Source: Fragilariopsis cylindrus CCMP1102
Lineage: Eukaryota > Bacillariophyta > Bacillariophyceae > Bacillariales > Bacillariaceae
NCBI GenBank assembly: GCA_900095095.1
Contig: FMBT01000347.1
Coordinates: 124,001 to 188,000, forward strand
Direction: 5' to 3'
DNA length: 64,000 bases
The position numbers and the translations under genes were made by a program. Below are positions 22,901 to 34,461 of the stretch, piece after piece; position 1 is the stretch's first letter; every line of letters begins with the position of its first letter. The notes under the pieces are model-generated. The model saw nothing but the letters and a program-made list of their open reading frames with translations, was not told the origin of the DNA and ran no database searches.

Positions 22901-23655
22901 CGTCCGAGCTGAAGGCCTTGTCTGACTCTTTCAAAGAAAAAGTAAAAAATGGAGAGGCGAGATATGCCGGCTCTGGGTTTAAAGGAAAAGGATACTCATA
23001 CGATAAGTCAGAGATGTCTGAGTCCCAGAAAGTGGCACAGAGCGAGAAGAGACAAACACTCATCGAAGCGGGTCTGTTGGATCCAGATGACGAGGTTCCT
23101 ATTCTTGACCAGAACCACGACAGGGACGACTCACGCAATAATGAGACTGTCGAGGGAAAATCATCTAATTCTTCGGATGCTGATAAGGCTTTAGATCTCC
23201 ACGCGAAATTGACTCCTGAGTTGTTAGCCCTGCCTGGAATGAAAGATGCTATTCTGCGAAGAGCGGGCATTGTAAAGGAAGCAGAAGAAAACGACCCGTC
23301 GCTTGGGAGACCAGTACAAATGGGCAAAAATCATTTCTTACAAGAATTTGAAATCAATGATTATCCTCGAGAAGCCCGATGGAAAGTTACTCAAAAAGAA
23401 ACAACCGCCCGCCTGCAAGATGAATTTCAGACGGCAGTAACACTTAAAGGTGTCTATTTTCAACCAGGGCAAGCTCCTGAAGAAGGAAAACGTCGTCTCT
23501 ACCTGCATCTAGAAGCTACTAGTGAACGGGTCCTTCAAAACTGTGTTGTAGAGATAAAGCGGTTGTTGAATGAAGAAACGCTGCGAGTAAGTGCGAAGGC
23601 AATGACTGGTGGTGGTGGTACAAGCACTCACAAATATAGTGTACTAGGTAAATAG
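19975..23655 (+). CDS. PRP5: DEAD-box RNA helicase Prp5/DDX46
   Basis: Two exons, 19975-21722 and 22074-23655, about 1109 residues. The N-terminal ~430 residues are charged and disordered. Then come VRGRGAPCPVSSFEQCGLS, Q motif PFPVQAQ, motif I AKTGSGKT, PARELAYQ, TPGR, DEAD, SAT and IVFVDT. Motif VI is HQVGRTGR. The C-terminus has ARWKVTQKE ... LKGVYFQPG, the KH-like end characteristic of Prp5/DDX46 and not of DDX42 or DDX23. Prp5 uses ATP to remodel U2 snRNP and proofread branch-site pairing during prespliceosome assembly, bridging U1 and U2. The intron splits LGLK|SAAIYGG. Motif VI carries Gln where the family normally has Arg (HRxGR). Confidence 0.95.
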
Positions 23656-24078
23656 ATTTCAAGTAGAATAGTGTCATTATTAATAGAAAAAGCAAATCAT
23701 TGTCATAATGGAGCCATACATTTAAGGTACTGTAGTTGTTTTGTGAAGATTTGGATCTATTCGATTAAATTCATAATTTTGACTCAGCAAATTTCTGCAG
23801 TACAATAATTGCCAGTTTTAACAGAAAAATCAACGCGATAATCAAAATTAAGACATGAGAAGAAGAAAAAAATTCTTTGAAAACATCGTAGCACATACAT
23901 GCATGCACATACACACACACATACCACCACCACCACCTGGCATTCGATGTAAATACGTTGCTGAATAAGATAATAATCACTACCGCTACTTCCGCAACAT
24001 GATCCAGAAGTAACCTGTTTGCATTGGTATCGCTTTCATTCTTCTTTTTACTGCTTGCTTTAAAGAGCACATATCACG
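23656..24078. other. Spacer with CA/CCA repeats
   Basis: Spacer holding a short (CA)n(CCA)n run near 23905-23937. No gene is called; a minus-strand frame across it is built on the repeat. Confidence 0.5.
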
Positions 24079-25185
24079 ATGTCTAACTTCGACAACAATA
24101 ACAATGGTGGCAGCTCTCCGCCACAAGACAACCCGATCCTCACCGCATTCGAGAGCTATCAAAAAGATACGCCATTCATCACTCGAACCATCATGTCGGC
24201 ACAGGCGGTATCATATGTTGTCAATAAATTTTTCGATACAAGTTTCGCTTTCGCCAACAAACCTGTATTTACAATCTACAAGTATGAGGTTTACAGGATA
24301 ATCACCAGTTTATTTATATGCTCATCATTCTTTTCGTTGATCTTTGCCTACTTTAGTTTTGTGCCAGTGGGCAAACGATTGGAATTATCTACGGGTTCGA
24401 CTGAATTTGCTTGCAACTTCTTGACAATTGGTGTGTTAACAAACGTTTTGTACTTGGTTGTTACGGTACTTTTGGACACCTTGGTTGTGGGTCAGTATTG
24501 GCTAATATTACCTTCATTCGGATTATGGAATTCACTTTTTGGACTGATTGCAATGGAATGTACTAAAGCTCCACAAGGATCTATGCGGAAGGTCCTCTTC
24601 TTTACCGTACCGACAATTTACTATCCTCTGGCCCTGTGGATTATATTTACTTTGATGAGCGGATTTTTCTTATCCCTTGCGCATCTAATATCAATCGGTT
24701 TGGGGTATGCCTTTGGTTATGGATATTTGGATCAGTTGAGAATCAGTAAATCAAGATGCAAGATATGGGAGGAGAAGTATTTAGAAATTTTCCCTTCTAG
24801 TCAAGAAATGAATTTTGTCGTATCTAGTGCTGCGATGGGATCAGGAGCTTGGAGTGAGGAGGAGACAGGTGGTGATAGTTCTGTTTCTAGAGAAAGTTTC
24901 TTCTCTCGGTGGACATCCCAGATGCAACAAACTCAACAACAGTCTGGCTCAAGGTCCGATGTTGCGATGGGATCGGACGATAATTCTACTCCCGGTGCTC
25001 CTCGACCTGGACGAGTCATTAAAAGTAACGATAGTATGCAGACCTCATCGGCTCTACCTACCTCTGGAGGACAACAACTTGGAGGTCGATCGCGTCGACA
25101 GAATACAGATCCTCGACAAGCAAGATTACAAGCTATGGAACGAAGAACGTGTCCAGTCGATGATGCAAATCAGAGAGATCGCTAG
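24079..25185 (+). CDS. Rhomboid/derlin-superfamily membrane protein, probably inactive
   Basis: 368 residues, single exon. From about residue 40 the sequence has the rhomboid-type layout: a FTIYKYEVYRIITSLF entry helix (the 'W/Y-R-x-x-T' motif of rhomboids and derlins), five or six membrane helices to about residue 215, and a last helix AHLISIGLGYAFGYGYL with the H...G...G pattern. The expected catalytic GxSG is replaced by LWNSLFG, so it is probably a pseudoprotease of the derlin/UBAC2 kind. Relatives handle ER membrane protein quality control. The C-terminal ~130 residues are soluble, Ser/Gln/Arg-rich and disordered. No UBA domain is seen. Confidence 0.65.
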   Translation: MSNFDNNNNGGSSPPQDNPILTAFESYQKDTPFITRTIMSAQAVSYVVNKFFDTSFAFANKPVFTIYKYEVYRIITSLFICSSFFSLIFAYFSFVPVGKRLELSTGSTEFACNFLTIGVLTNVLYLVVTVLLDTLVVGQYWLILPSFGLWNSLFGLIAMECTKAPQGSMRKVLFFTVPTIYYPLALWIIFTLMSGFFLSLAHLISIGLGYAFGYGYLDQLRISKSRCKIWEEKYLEIFPSSQEMNFVVSSAAMGSGAWSEEETGGDSSVSRESFFSRWTSQMQQTQQQSGSRSDVAMGSDDNSTPGAPRPGRVIKSNDSMQTSSALPTSGGQQLGGRSRRQNTDPRQARLQAMERRTCPVDDANQRDR

Positions 25186-25726
25186 CTATTGGTCTATTGG
25201 TCGGTGAGGATTGTTACAATGCTAAATAAAAGGCAGATGTATTCACTATTGACTACTTTTCCTTTAAACAAGCATTTAGTTCATTGCTACTTGGTTGGAG
25301 CCAGCTTCGTTGTTGTTTTTGTGAATAATACTGTACAAAGTGCTTTTAAAAGCGAGACCGATATAATACTTGTTTCGGAACTACTACTTCTTCACTAAGA
25401 CAGGATACTTCGTTGATTGACAGCTGTTTGTTTGGATGCTCCAAATTTTCATTATCCACAATGTTGAGGAGCAAATAGCAAGATAAACACAGCATAGTAT
25501 TGTTCACTAAAATTTGCACATGCTAGAACCATCCGCATATTGCACAGCATTTGAGTCACACACACACACACACACACACACAAGAAGAAGAAGAAAAAGA
25601 AGAAAAAATCGAGTGATGGTACTGTAACTTAGTAAAATTAAATAACTAACTAGAATAAAATATGCTACGGTATGCAAAATAATGTGAATTTTTTTAAATT
25701 CTTAACACATCGTGAGATTTTACTAG
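25186..25726. other. Convergent 3' spacer with (CA)n
   Basis: Spacer between two gene ends. It contains a 26-base (CA)n run at 25557-25582, directly followed by AAG repeats to about 25605. Confidence 0.6.
25557..25582 (+). repeat. (CA)13 microsatellite
   Basis: Perfect dinucleotide run, followed by an AAG/AAAAG purine run. Confidence 0.95.
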
Positions 25727-26725
25727 CTAGAATCTCGATGGAACTGAAACTGATGGGGATTTTTTCGAAAGAAGACCAGCTAAATAGTCTTCCTCCTCAT
25801 CGTCGGCGGCGGCGGCTAGAAACTTGTTTAGTGATCCGTGTATACTTTTTTTTCGTTTTTCAGATTGTTCGCGTTTGAGTTTTTCTACATCTGAATTTCG
25901 AAACATCAAAGTTCCGTCCCTACGAAAAACGAAAGGTGATAGTTCTGAACCATTTTTACGATCAAGTATCGTCCTTCTTGGTTGAGTTTTCCGTTGATGC
26001 TTGTTGTTTTTCTCGCCGTTCTTATTATCTTTCGATGAAATCTCGTTCTCTCTTCTTTCTCCCTCTTCAGTCATCGAATGCATACTACTTGGATCATTTA
26101 GCCCACAAAACGACTGGGCTGATGATATTGACTGAAGTGATGATAACGATGTAGGTTTTTCTTCCTCTTTTCCTATCTCTGTAGTAGTTCCCCCGCCACT
26201 ACAATGTGTACTACTACTATTATTATTATTGTTATTATTATGTATCAGATCCGCCAGGTCGAAAGATTGGTAACCTTCCTCAGCATCTTTCAAACCAATT
26301 TGATGTGCTTCTTCTGCCAACGGTTTCGCATATTCTGTGTATAGCTCGGCAATTGCTTGTGGTTCGTCTATCCCCTCATCCCATTGCTCTTCTTGTTCGT
26401 CTAAAACAGCGTCAATGGAATTGATCATTTTCTCTGCTCTAAAATTTGCTAATTCTTCTTCTACGATATGCTCCAATCCACGTATACACAGATATTCTCC
26501 ATTCCGGTGCGTTAATCCCTCTCCTACCATCTTGCCTATTTCCGATACGTCATCGGACATGCGATTGAAATCATCCTTGTCGTACCATCCATTTTTTATT
26601 TCATACTCTGAAAACTCTGACACGTGTCTAATATTTTTGAATTGAACCCGTCCGTGAAAATGAATGTTGCGTCCTAACTGTTCGCTACTAGTAGGTTTGC
26701 CATCATCATCTCTTCCAGCTGTCAT
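25727..26725 (-). CDS. Conserved diatom-type protein of unknown function
   Basis: 332 residues, single exon. The first ~180 residues form a compact helical domain: VQFKNIRHVSEFSEYEIKNG, then WYDKDDF, RMSDDVSEIGKMV, a central RGLEHIVEEE, and DEQEEQWDEG..EPQAIAELY. I know this pattern (W[YF]-x3-DF, RGLE, an EQ..Q...G stretch) from uncharacterised proteins common in diatoms, but cannot attach a function. The remainder is Asn/Ser-rich low complexity with a basic RRTILDRKNG segment and a Lys/Arg-rich tail. No signal peptide or membrane helix. Confidence 0.7.
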   Translation of the reverse strand: MTAGRDDDGKPTSSEQLGRNIHFHGRVQFKNIRHVSEFSEYEIKNGWYDKDDFNRMSDDVSEIGKMVGEGLTHRNGEYLCIRGLEHIVEEELANFRAEKMINSIDAVLDEQEEQWDEGIDEPQAIAELYTEYAKPLAEEAHQIGLKDAEEGYQSFDLADLIHNNNNNNNSSSTHCSGGGTTTEIGKEEEKPTSLSSLQSISSAQSFCGLNDPSSMHSMTEEGERRENEISSKDNKNGEKNNKHQRKTQPRRTILDRKNGSELSPFVFRRDGTLMFRNSDVEKLKREQSEKRKKSIHGSLNKFLAAAADDEEEDYLAGLLSKKSPSVSVPSRF

Positions 26726-27436
26726 TATTGTTGTCGCCGTTTTTCTATTTCTGGTCTCTGTGTCTCTATCTACTTATTTCCTCGATAGAACCGTTGTCGT
26801 GTACATGTAGTATGTAATTATGAAGTATGTTTAGATGTTATTCGATCGCTTGGTTGTCAAGTTTGCTTAGATTTGTTGTACTGTATCGTGAGAAGCATAA
26901 TCGGTAACGCAACTGTACTTAACTTCACTACCTGGACATAAATTGAATCCAAGACTAACTATGGGCTTATGTAAAGGTGAAGATAAATCACTTTCCTTTT
27001 TTTTTTCGGAGATCGAAATCTAGTACGCTGGCCCCCTCTTATATTTATCTCACGCACAAATTAAAAAATAATTGACTAGTTCGATTGACTCAAGAGCAGA
27101 CATCGCACAAAAAACAAGCATTGGAAATTTTTTGTGCTCTTCACGGGAATCAAACGCATCTTTTTTCCTTTTTATAAATTTAAACGACTCTGTGACTCTC
27201 CTGTACAATTTATGGGTATGTGCATTCTGCAATCCTTGACTTAGTAGTATCCACTAGGACAAACGACAACAGCGTTAGATAAACGATCGACGACAACTAC
27301 AGTAATAACGACAGCAACGGCAAAATTTCCGTTGCTGATATTGAAACATTAGACCATTAGTCGACTTTTAAAAGCGAGAGAGAAAGAATCAGAGCAAACG
27401 TCGGTCGTAGGATACAATTAAAAAAGGCACATTATC
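26726..27436. promoter_or_regulatory. Divergent promoter region
   Basis: Spacer between the unknown minus-strand gene and the first giant coiled-coil gene, presumably with both promoters. No motif recognised. Confidence 0.4.
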
Positions 27437-30400
27437 ATGTCTTCTTTTTCTTCTTCTTCCGGTGGTAACAACAACAACAACAGCATGGGTCCTCCTCCCA
27501 ATCAACAGCCCCGTCAAAATCCACCTCGTGGTGGAAACGGGCAGCAGCACCGCAAATCGTCATCCTTGAATCGCGGTTGGTTCGAAGGAACAATGGACGT
27601 AATATCTGGAATGGCGCCACGACCAGTCACTCCTTCTCAAAATTCTACCCATCCGTCATCGTCGTCTTCTTCTCAAACGATGCGACCAGCAAGCGCTCCT
27701 AATAGTCCTGCACGTGGGATGGGATTGGGATTATTTGGAGGTGGTGGTGGGAATAACAATAATAATAATAATAATAATAATAACAACAATACACACGGTC
27801 GCGGTAGTCCTCATTTCAATCATCCATTTCCTCCTATAGATCGTACCAACAGCGGTGGAAGTGTCGGAGGAGGAAATTTCTCTATTCCAAATTTTCCGGG
27901 TGGATCAATAAATCGTCTTCCATCTCAAGATTCACTTGATCGGTCCATCCACAATGAATCCGGACATGGTAAATCGACCGCTCAGATCATCCGTGATCTT
28001 AAACATTCCAATTCCGCTCTTAGTGCCAAGATGGCGTCGCTTGAAAAACAGCACATGAACGATTTAGCGGAAGTGGAAGGATCAGCAGCGACGAGACGGA
28101 AGGATCTTGAACAAACCAATGCAAAGCAACGAATGAAACTGATGCAGTATGAACAGTACAAGACCGCAGCTGAATCAAAATTGAAGCAACAGGATGGGGA
28201 TTTGTCCAAGGTCAAAGAGGAATCAGCCTTTCAACGGCATACCATTAGTGATTTAAAAAATCAACTTTTCCAATTGCAAACAGAATTGGATGAACGGGAT
28301 GAAGAAGATGAGACTGATGAACAACAGCGACAATTAAATAAGGGTAATGGGGTTAACGACGACGGCGACGATGATCATGATCATGACGACGATAGTCTAA
28401 GGCGGCCACATTCCGACGATGGTCATAATCTACCGCGTCATCCTCATCATTCTCGAGGCGGTGGTCTTGTTATTACTGCCAGCAGTAGTATGTCAACAGA
28501 AGAACTGCAACAGATGGCGTTGGACAACGAGGAACTAGTTAAGGAAATACAAGAATTGCAAGATCAACTTATGGAGTATCAGGGATACGATAAGAAATTA
28601 ATAGATCTACAACAGAAACTTGAGATCGCGCAAAAGAATAGTATGAATAATGGGAACCCACCTCGTCCTACTACCCCCACTCATCCCCTCCTCAAACGGC
28701 AACAGGACCGCGAACGACCACCTTTAGCACCTTCAACCTCACGAGATGCGGACGATACTGATCATTACCGACAACAGCTGCAAGATGCAAAAGGAGAATT
28801 GGAATCACAAAGTCAAAAGTTGTTACAACATGAATCTAGCGTCCGAGATTTGGAGGTAGAAAGAGAGTCGTTGGAGGAAGCTCACGATCTGCGCGTGTGC
28901 GAGTTAGAGGAACGCTTCATAGAAGTCGAGGAAGAATGGAAACGCCGTGAAATTGATCTTCGTACAGAACTTGCATCTGCATCAAATTCACAGGTAGACG
29001 TTGATGGAATCGAGACGCGGATACGGGAGGAACAAAAGGAGCACCTCGTCGAGCTGGAAGAACAACTTGAGCAGTATGCTGAGAAATTAGCTGAAGTCGC
29101 CGCGACACTAGCTGAATCGCGACAACAAGCTAAGAACCAAGAACAGTACAGAAAAGATGAGGCAGAAGATTTGCGAATGATACAGGACGCGAACGAATCC
29201 GAGATTGTCCGATTAGAAAAAGAACTCGATGAGGCGACGAGAGAATTGGAACTTCGGGATGAAGAACTCGAGGAAATCAAACAAAAATACTTATCGTTGT
29301 TGCAGAGGCAAGAAAAGGAAGACGAGAAGAAGGTCGAAGATGAAAGCGATGTGGTGGAACGAACAGAATCCTTGGACGTCAATTCGGGCGACGAAGAAGC
29401 CACTACTATAACGTCATCCGGTGCCGACGATTCGAGGCGAGTCGCTGATTTGGAAGAGCAACTGTACAATTCCGTAGATACTGTCAATAAGCTGGAACTA
29501 CAATTTGAAGATCTGCAAAAGGAACGTGATGAAACGATAGCTACTCTCGAATCGGACAAGGCCGAATTATTGTTAGATCTAAAGAACGCAATGGGAGTGC
29601 AACATAAGGATCAGGATCCTGAATTTTCTGACCTTAAACGCCGTTTGGAAGAAAAGACATCCAAATCCAAAGAGGTCGAAAGTCTCAAGAATGAGATTGA
29701 AAGTATGAGGCAACGGGTACACGAGAGCGCAGAAACAGAAAAAGAGGCAGTTGATAAGGTCAAGCAATTAGAGAAGCAATTACAGATGCATCATATTGAG
29801 GAAGTGACGGATTTGAAGGAAGAGATCACGACACTGAATCAAAAGATAAATGAATTGAAATCTTTTCCAACGGAGAAGGCACAGAAAGAACTCCAAGAAT
29901 CCCAGAATGCTCTAGATGAAGAAAAGCAAAAAGAGAAAGATAGAATGGAAGAAATGAAGGCTCTATTGGATAGAAAGGACGGAGAATTGGATAAGTTGCA
30001 GAAATAACTAGTCGTGTTGGTCATCTAGAATCCGAAAAATTGCGTCTGGAAGATGAGGTCGGAAAGCTTATGGCAGCTCAAAAACAAGCCATTGACGATG
30101 TACAGGGTACGTCTCGTTCGATCCCCTCTAACGTCGACGTCGACGTCGAAGCCATCCGACAAAGTTTCGAGGGTAAAATCGAAAATCTCAACGAAGAAAA
30201 GAGGTTGATACAAACCAAGCTTAAAGATCGAGATATGACCATCGCGACTCTGCTTCGTTCATCGATCGTCCTTGAGAATAAGATCGAGTCACTTGAAGTG
30301 GAAGTCGAGGATTATAGAGCCAGTCGTGAAAAGATCGAAGCCGAACTGAACGAATCACGCACTGATATCAACAATCGTAACGAAGAATACAAGAAGGTTA

Positions 30401-33400
30401 CTGAAGAGATGAGATTCACGAAAGGACAACTAAAGGTAGCGAAAGCAGATGTAAAACGATGGAAACGCTCTCTAAAGGAAGACGGGACATCAAGTAGCGA
30501 ATATCGATACCATATTTCCACGCTACAAAAATCGAATGAGGAGTTCGCCGAAACGATTCAAGAACGGGACCAGGCGATTCAGAACCTCGTGAATCAATCG
30601 ATGGGACAAGAATCACATGTGCGAGATTTGAAAACAAGAATATCGACGCTCATGAAAGAAGTTGAATCTGTACGCATGAATAAGGGGAGGTTTGATGAAA
30701 ACTCCCTGAGGGCTGAAATCGACCGATTGCAAGAGGAAAGTGAAATATTTGCAGGACAAATTATTGAACAAGATGAAGAATTCAAAAGAATGCAACGAGT
30801 TTTGAACAAGCGCGAAGAACAAATCAGCTCAATGAAAATTGAAATTGAAACTGAAAGAAATGGAAATAGTAACAACCGAAGTCGCGACATTCATAATCCG
30901 TCCATCATTCAAAATCGAGATCGACAAATTTCTGACCTTCGGAAGAAGGTTGAGGTGCTTGAGCTTGAAAACCAAGAGGTATTGAGTACCAATGTTGTTG
31001 GTCCAATAGAAATGAAGAGTTTACAAGCGGAACTCGACGAAATGCAAGAAGCGGCTGAGTCTAATCGTGTCGAGCTGCGGGATCTTCGTCAACAACTTTG
31101 GGAAGCCAAGGAGGCTGCCGGTTCTGCCAGTGACCTTCGGGTAGAACTTGACCAAGCGAGATGGGCACTTGATGAATATAAGCGTAATAATTCAACTGAG
31201 AAGATTTCTAGCGATGGTAATGATAGTGATGCTATTGATGCCTTAAAAGCTGAGCTTGATGATGCTCTCTCTAAAAATGAGGAACTGAAGGTTATTCTAG
31301 CAGAGAAGCCACTTATGGAAACAAAGCTAAATGATCTCGAGTCCGAACTTCAGGGTCGCGAAACAGTCATCAAAGAACTAAGAGAACTATTGTCCAATGC
31401 ATGCGCTGAGAGCGAACAACTTGATTATGTAAGTCGAGATGTTGACAATATTCGTGGAGAACTTAAAGATAACGTAGCAACCATCGAAGCTCTTCACAAA
31501 CAGAATGACACGTCTAAGGAAGAGATGAAAACGATTCGATTAGAGTTGCAGGCACAAACGTTGAACGTTGAATCACTCAAGGAACAGACGGATTCGTTGA
31601 AGAAGAAGAACAGCGAAATGGAAGAACAGCTTCATGCGAAAGTTAATGATGCCGAGATGCTTCATAACCAACTTGAATCTTCGCGGGACGAAATGGATGA
31701 CCTGAATGAACGTTTGCAGACGAAGACAGATATGGTTGAAAAACTTGATGAGCAAATCAATGTATCACAAAATGATATCGTCGATATGCAAGGACAACTC
31801 GAAATAAGTACATCGACATCCAGAAATCTCACTGATCAAAGCAAAGCATCACAAGAGGAAGTAGATGATATTCGTGAAGATGTTGTTGCCAAAACGGAAT
31901 GTATTAAAACACTAAACGAGCGAGTAAATACAATGCAAGACGAAGCAGACGAGTTGCGAGTGACGCTAGAAACAAAAGCTAAGCGAATCGAGGAGCTCGA
32001 GGATGGAGTTACTACTCTAACAAGTGATATTCAACGTTCCAAGCAGGACCTACAAGTCAAGACCGATACCATTGAAGATATTGATCAACGCCTTCAAACA
32101 AACGAAACTCAGCTAAAGGAAGCCGGTAATCTGAAAATGAAGCTTGGTAGCGAACTTGCAGATAGCCAGGCAAGACTTGGTGCTCTTGAGAGAGAGCTCT
32201 CGGATGCTATTACAGAAACTTCTAGTAACGAAGAGCTGTCAAGGAAAAATCAATCTCTGGTACAAGAGAATGCATCTCTCGCTCAAAAGAACGAATCTCT
32301 TGTCGAAGAAAATGCTTCGCTGGAGAACATAAATGACAACCTTATAGAAGAAACTGGGGTTCTAACGAAGGACAATCAAATACTGTGCCATGAACTCCAA
32401 GCACTAGGTGGACAGCATGAATCTCTCAATGAAATACACGAGTCTCTTCAAGTAGATATGAATTCTCTTACCATTGAGAAGCAATCACTTCAGGATCGGA
32501 ACGACGTAACAAGTCAAGAAAAGGAAAATCTCGAGGAAAGGATTGCATCCCTCAGTGAAAATGTCCATGCACTGGACAAAAGTAATAATATGCTTACCCA
32601 AGAGATCGGTGATCTTTCTACTACCTTACAAGCACTTCGTGATGAAAATAAAACAATTGTAGACGAGAAGAATGTTTTCGAAGAACAAATAGCGTCACTG
32701 ACAGAGAACGTTGGGGCGCTTAACCTTACTAATTTGGCCTTGAATGAAGAGATAAAAACGCTTGGCGAAGATATGAAATCACTCAACGCTGGCAAGTCTT
32801 TCTTGAATGAAGAAAAGAGGTCTCTTGATCAAAAAGTCGCTTCTCTCGATGAAGGCAAATCATTACTGGACGAAGAAAATAGAGCTCTGCGTGATGAAAA
32901 TGGTAATCTGAAGGAAGATAACTATTCTTTGAAGGGGGAGAAGGATCTTGTTGTTAAGGAAAAGGATGATCTTGAGCAAAAAATGCAGTCTCTTGCACAA
33001 TCCAAGGAGTCAGTATGTAAAGAGAACGAATCTCTTGTCGAAGAGAATACCACTCTCACAAAAACTATTGAAGGTCTCAAGGAAAAGAACCAGTCTCTCT
33101 CTGAGAAGTCGGAAATAATGGAGAAAGATATCGAATCATTAAAGGCTGACATGGAAACCTTATCTCAAGGAGCATCTAAACTCGAAGAGTTGAAAACCAA
33201 GCTTGTTCAGACAGAAGCGTCCGAGCTGTCCATCGTTGAAAACTACGAGAAGCAGCTATCGGCATTGTCAGCAAGCAAGGATACCGATCTCGACAGTCTT
33301 CGAAATAGTTTGACCGAATCAAGGGGGGAAAGTTCCGTAAAAATGGGGGAGATGATGACTCAACTTAACGCTATGGAGGGAGAAAATAATGGTATGAGAG

Positions 33401-34155
33401 AAGATTTTGAACTTGAAATGCAAGGGAAGGATCAACAAGTATTTGCTCTCGAGCATACTCTTCATGCACAGGAGCAAATAGTGGATACAATGAGATCCGA
33501 AATGGATCAATTACAAAGCGGTATGGAGCATGCAACCAAGTCACGACGAGGTGAAGTGGAAGAAATGCAACAAGAAGTTATGCAGGTTGAAGCTAAGGCT
33601 ATGAAACAAGAACGAGAGATTGTCGCATTGAAGATGCAATTAGAAGAGAGAAAGCTAGAACACAAAGCTGATGTTGTCAAACTGAAGGATGCTTTATCGA
33701 AAGCGATGGAGCTAGATTCTCCTCTGAAAAAGTCGATTTCTGAGTTACAAAGTAGTGATCGGATGTTGGAAGTTCGAGAGCGTCTGGAACAACTTAAGGC
33801 TAGAAATACGGATCTTCAGGAAGAAAATCTTACTCTAGGAGGTCGTTTGGAACGTGCAGCAATTCAAATCCAGACATTTGATGTTGAGAAGCAGCAGGCG
33901 GAAGAGATTGAAGAAGAAAATGCGAAGCTACGACAGCAACTGAAGGAATACGAGCAACTACTAAGTAGGTCTACCAAATCTGCGTCTACCAAATCTTCAA
34001 GATCGGGATCCTCACAACAGTCACCTACTAGTGAGACAGTTATACCTGAGAAAGAGAGTAGCACTAAGTCAAAAGATAAAAAGAAGAAGAAGTTTGGCCT
34101 CTTCAAACGGAGAACTATTGATGAATCTATATCAGAAACGAAAGAGGAAGACTAG
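27437..34155 (+). CDS. Giant coiled-coil protein 1
   Basis: About 2240 residues when one missing base near 30002-30006 is allowed for. The frame stops at CAG AAA TAA, and the coiled coil resumes at once one base out of phase; an extra A in the AAA run restores it. Residues 1-185 are disordered, rich in Ser, Asn and Gly (poly-Gly/poly-Asn near 27740-27790). About residues 185-2170 are almost unbroken heptad coiled coil (Leu/Glu/Lys/Gln). Within it are degenerate 'SL.EEN..L..KN' repeats at about 32240-33130. A conserved C-terminal module (ALEHTLHAQEQ ... MLEVRERLEQLKARN ... LERA) precedes a basic tail DKKKKKFGLFKRR. It resembles centrosomal, golgin or myosin-tail proteins in shape only; no motor or GRIP domain is seen. 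A related gene lies 3 kb downstream. Confidence 0.8.
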
Positions 34156-34461
34156 AAAACTATAAAGTATAATAGAATTTGAAAGTTTATATATATTGTA
34201 ATAACATATCTAGTAGTCCTAGACGTATATCTATTTGTAAACGAAGCTAACCTAAATTAAGAAGTAGAATTCTGATGAAATCAATGATGACAACATAATG
34301 CAATATATGTATCACTATCGATCAGTTCTGGTCCCTAGTTACCATGATACCGTGCGTAAATAAGTGATGATCGATGATTAATACTTGAAGTTTTATCATC
34401 ACTTCATCGATTATTCGGTTGATTGTATATACTTATTGTACCGGTAATCTCTATTATTGTG
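34156..34461. other. Convergent 3' spacer
   Basis: AT-rich spacer between convergent genes; nothing else seen. Confidence 0.5.

Noticed and set aside
27740-27795. CRISPR-like or satellite array
   Set aside because: It is an (AAT/AAC)n run encoding poly-Asn; no spacers or repeats of CRISPR type occur anywhere in the window.
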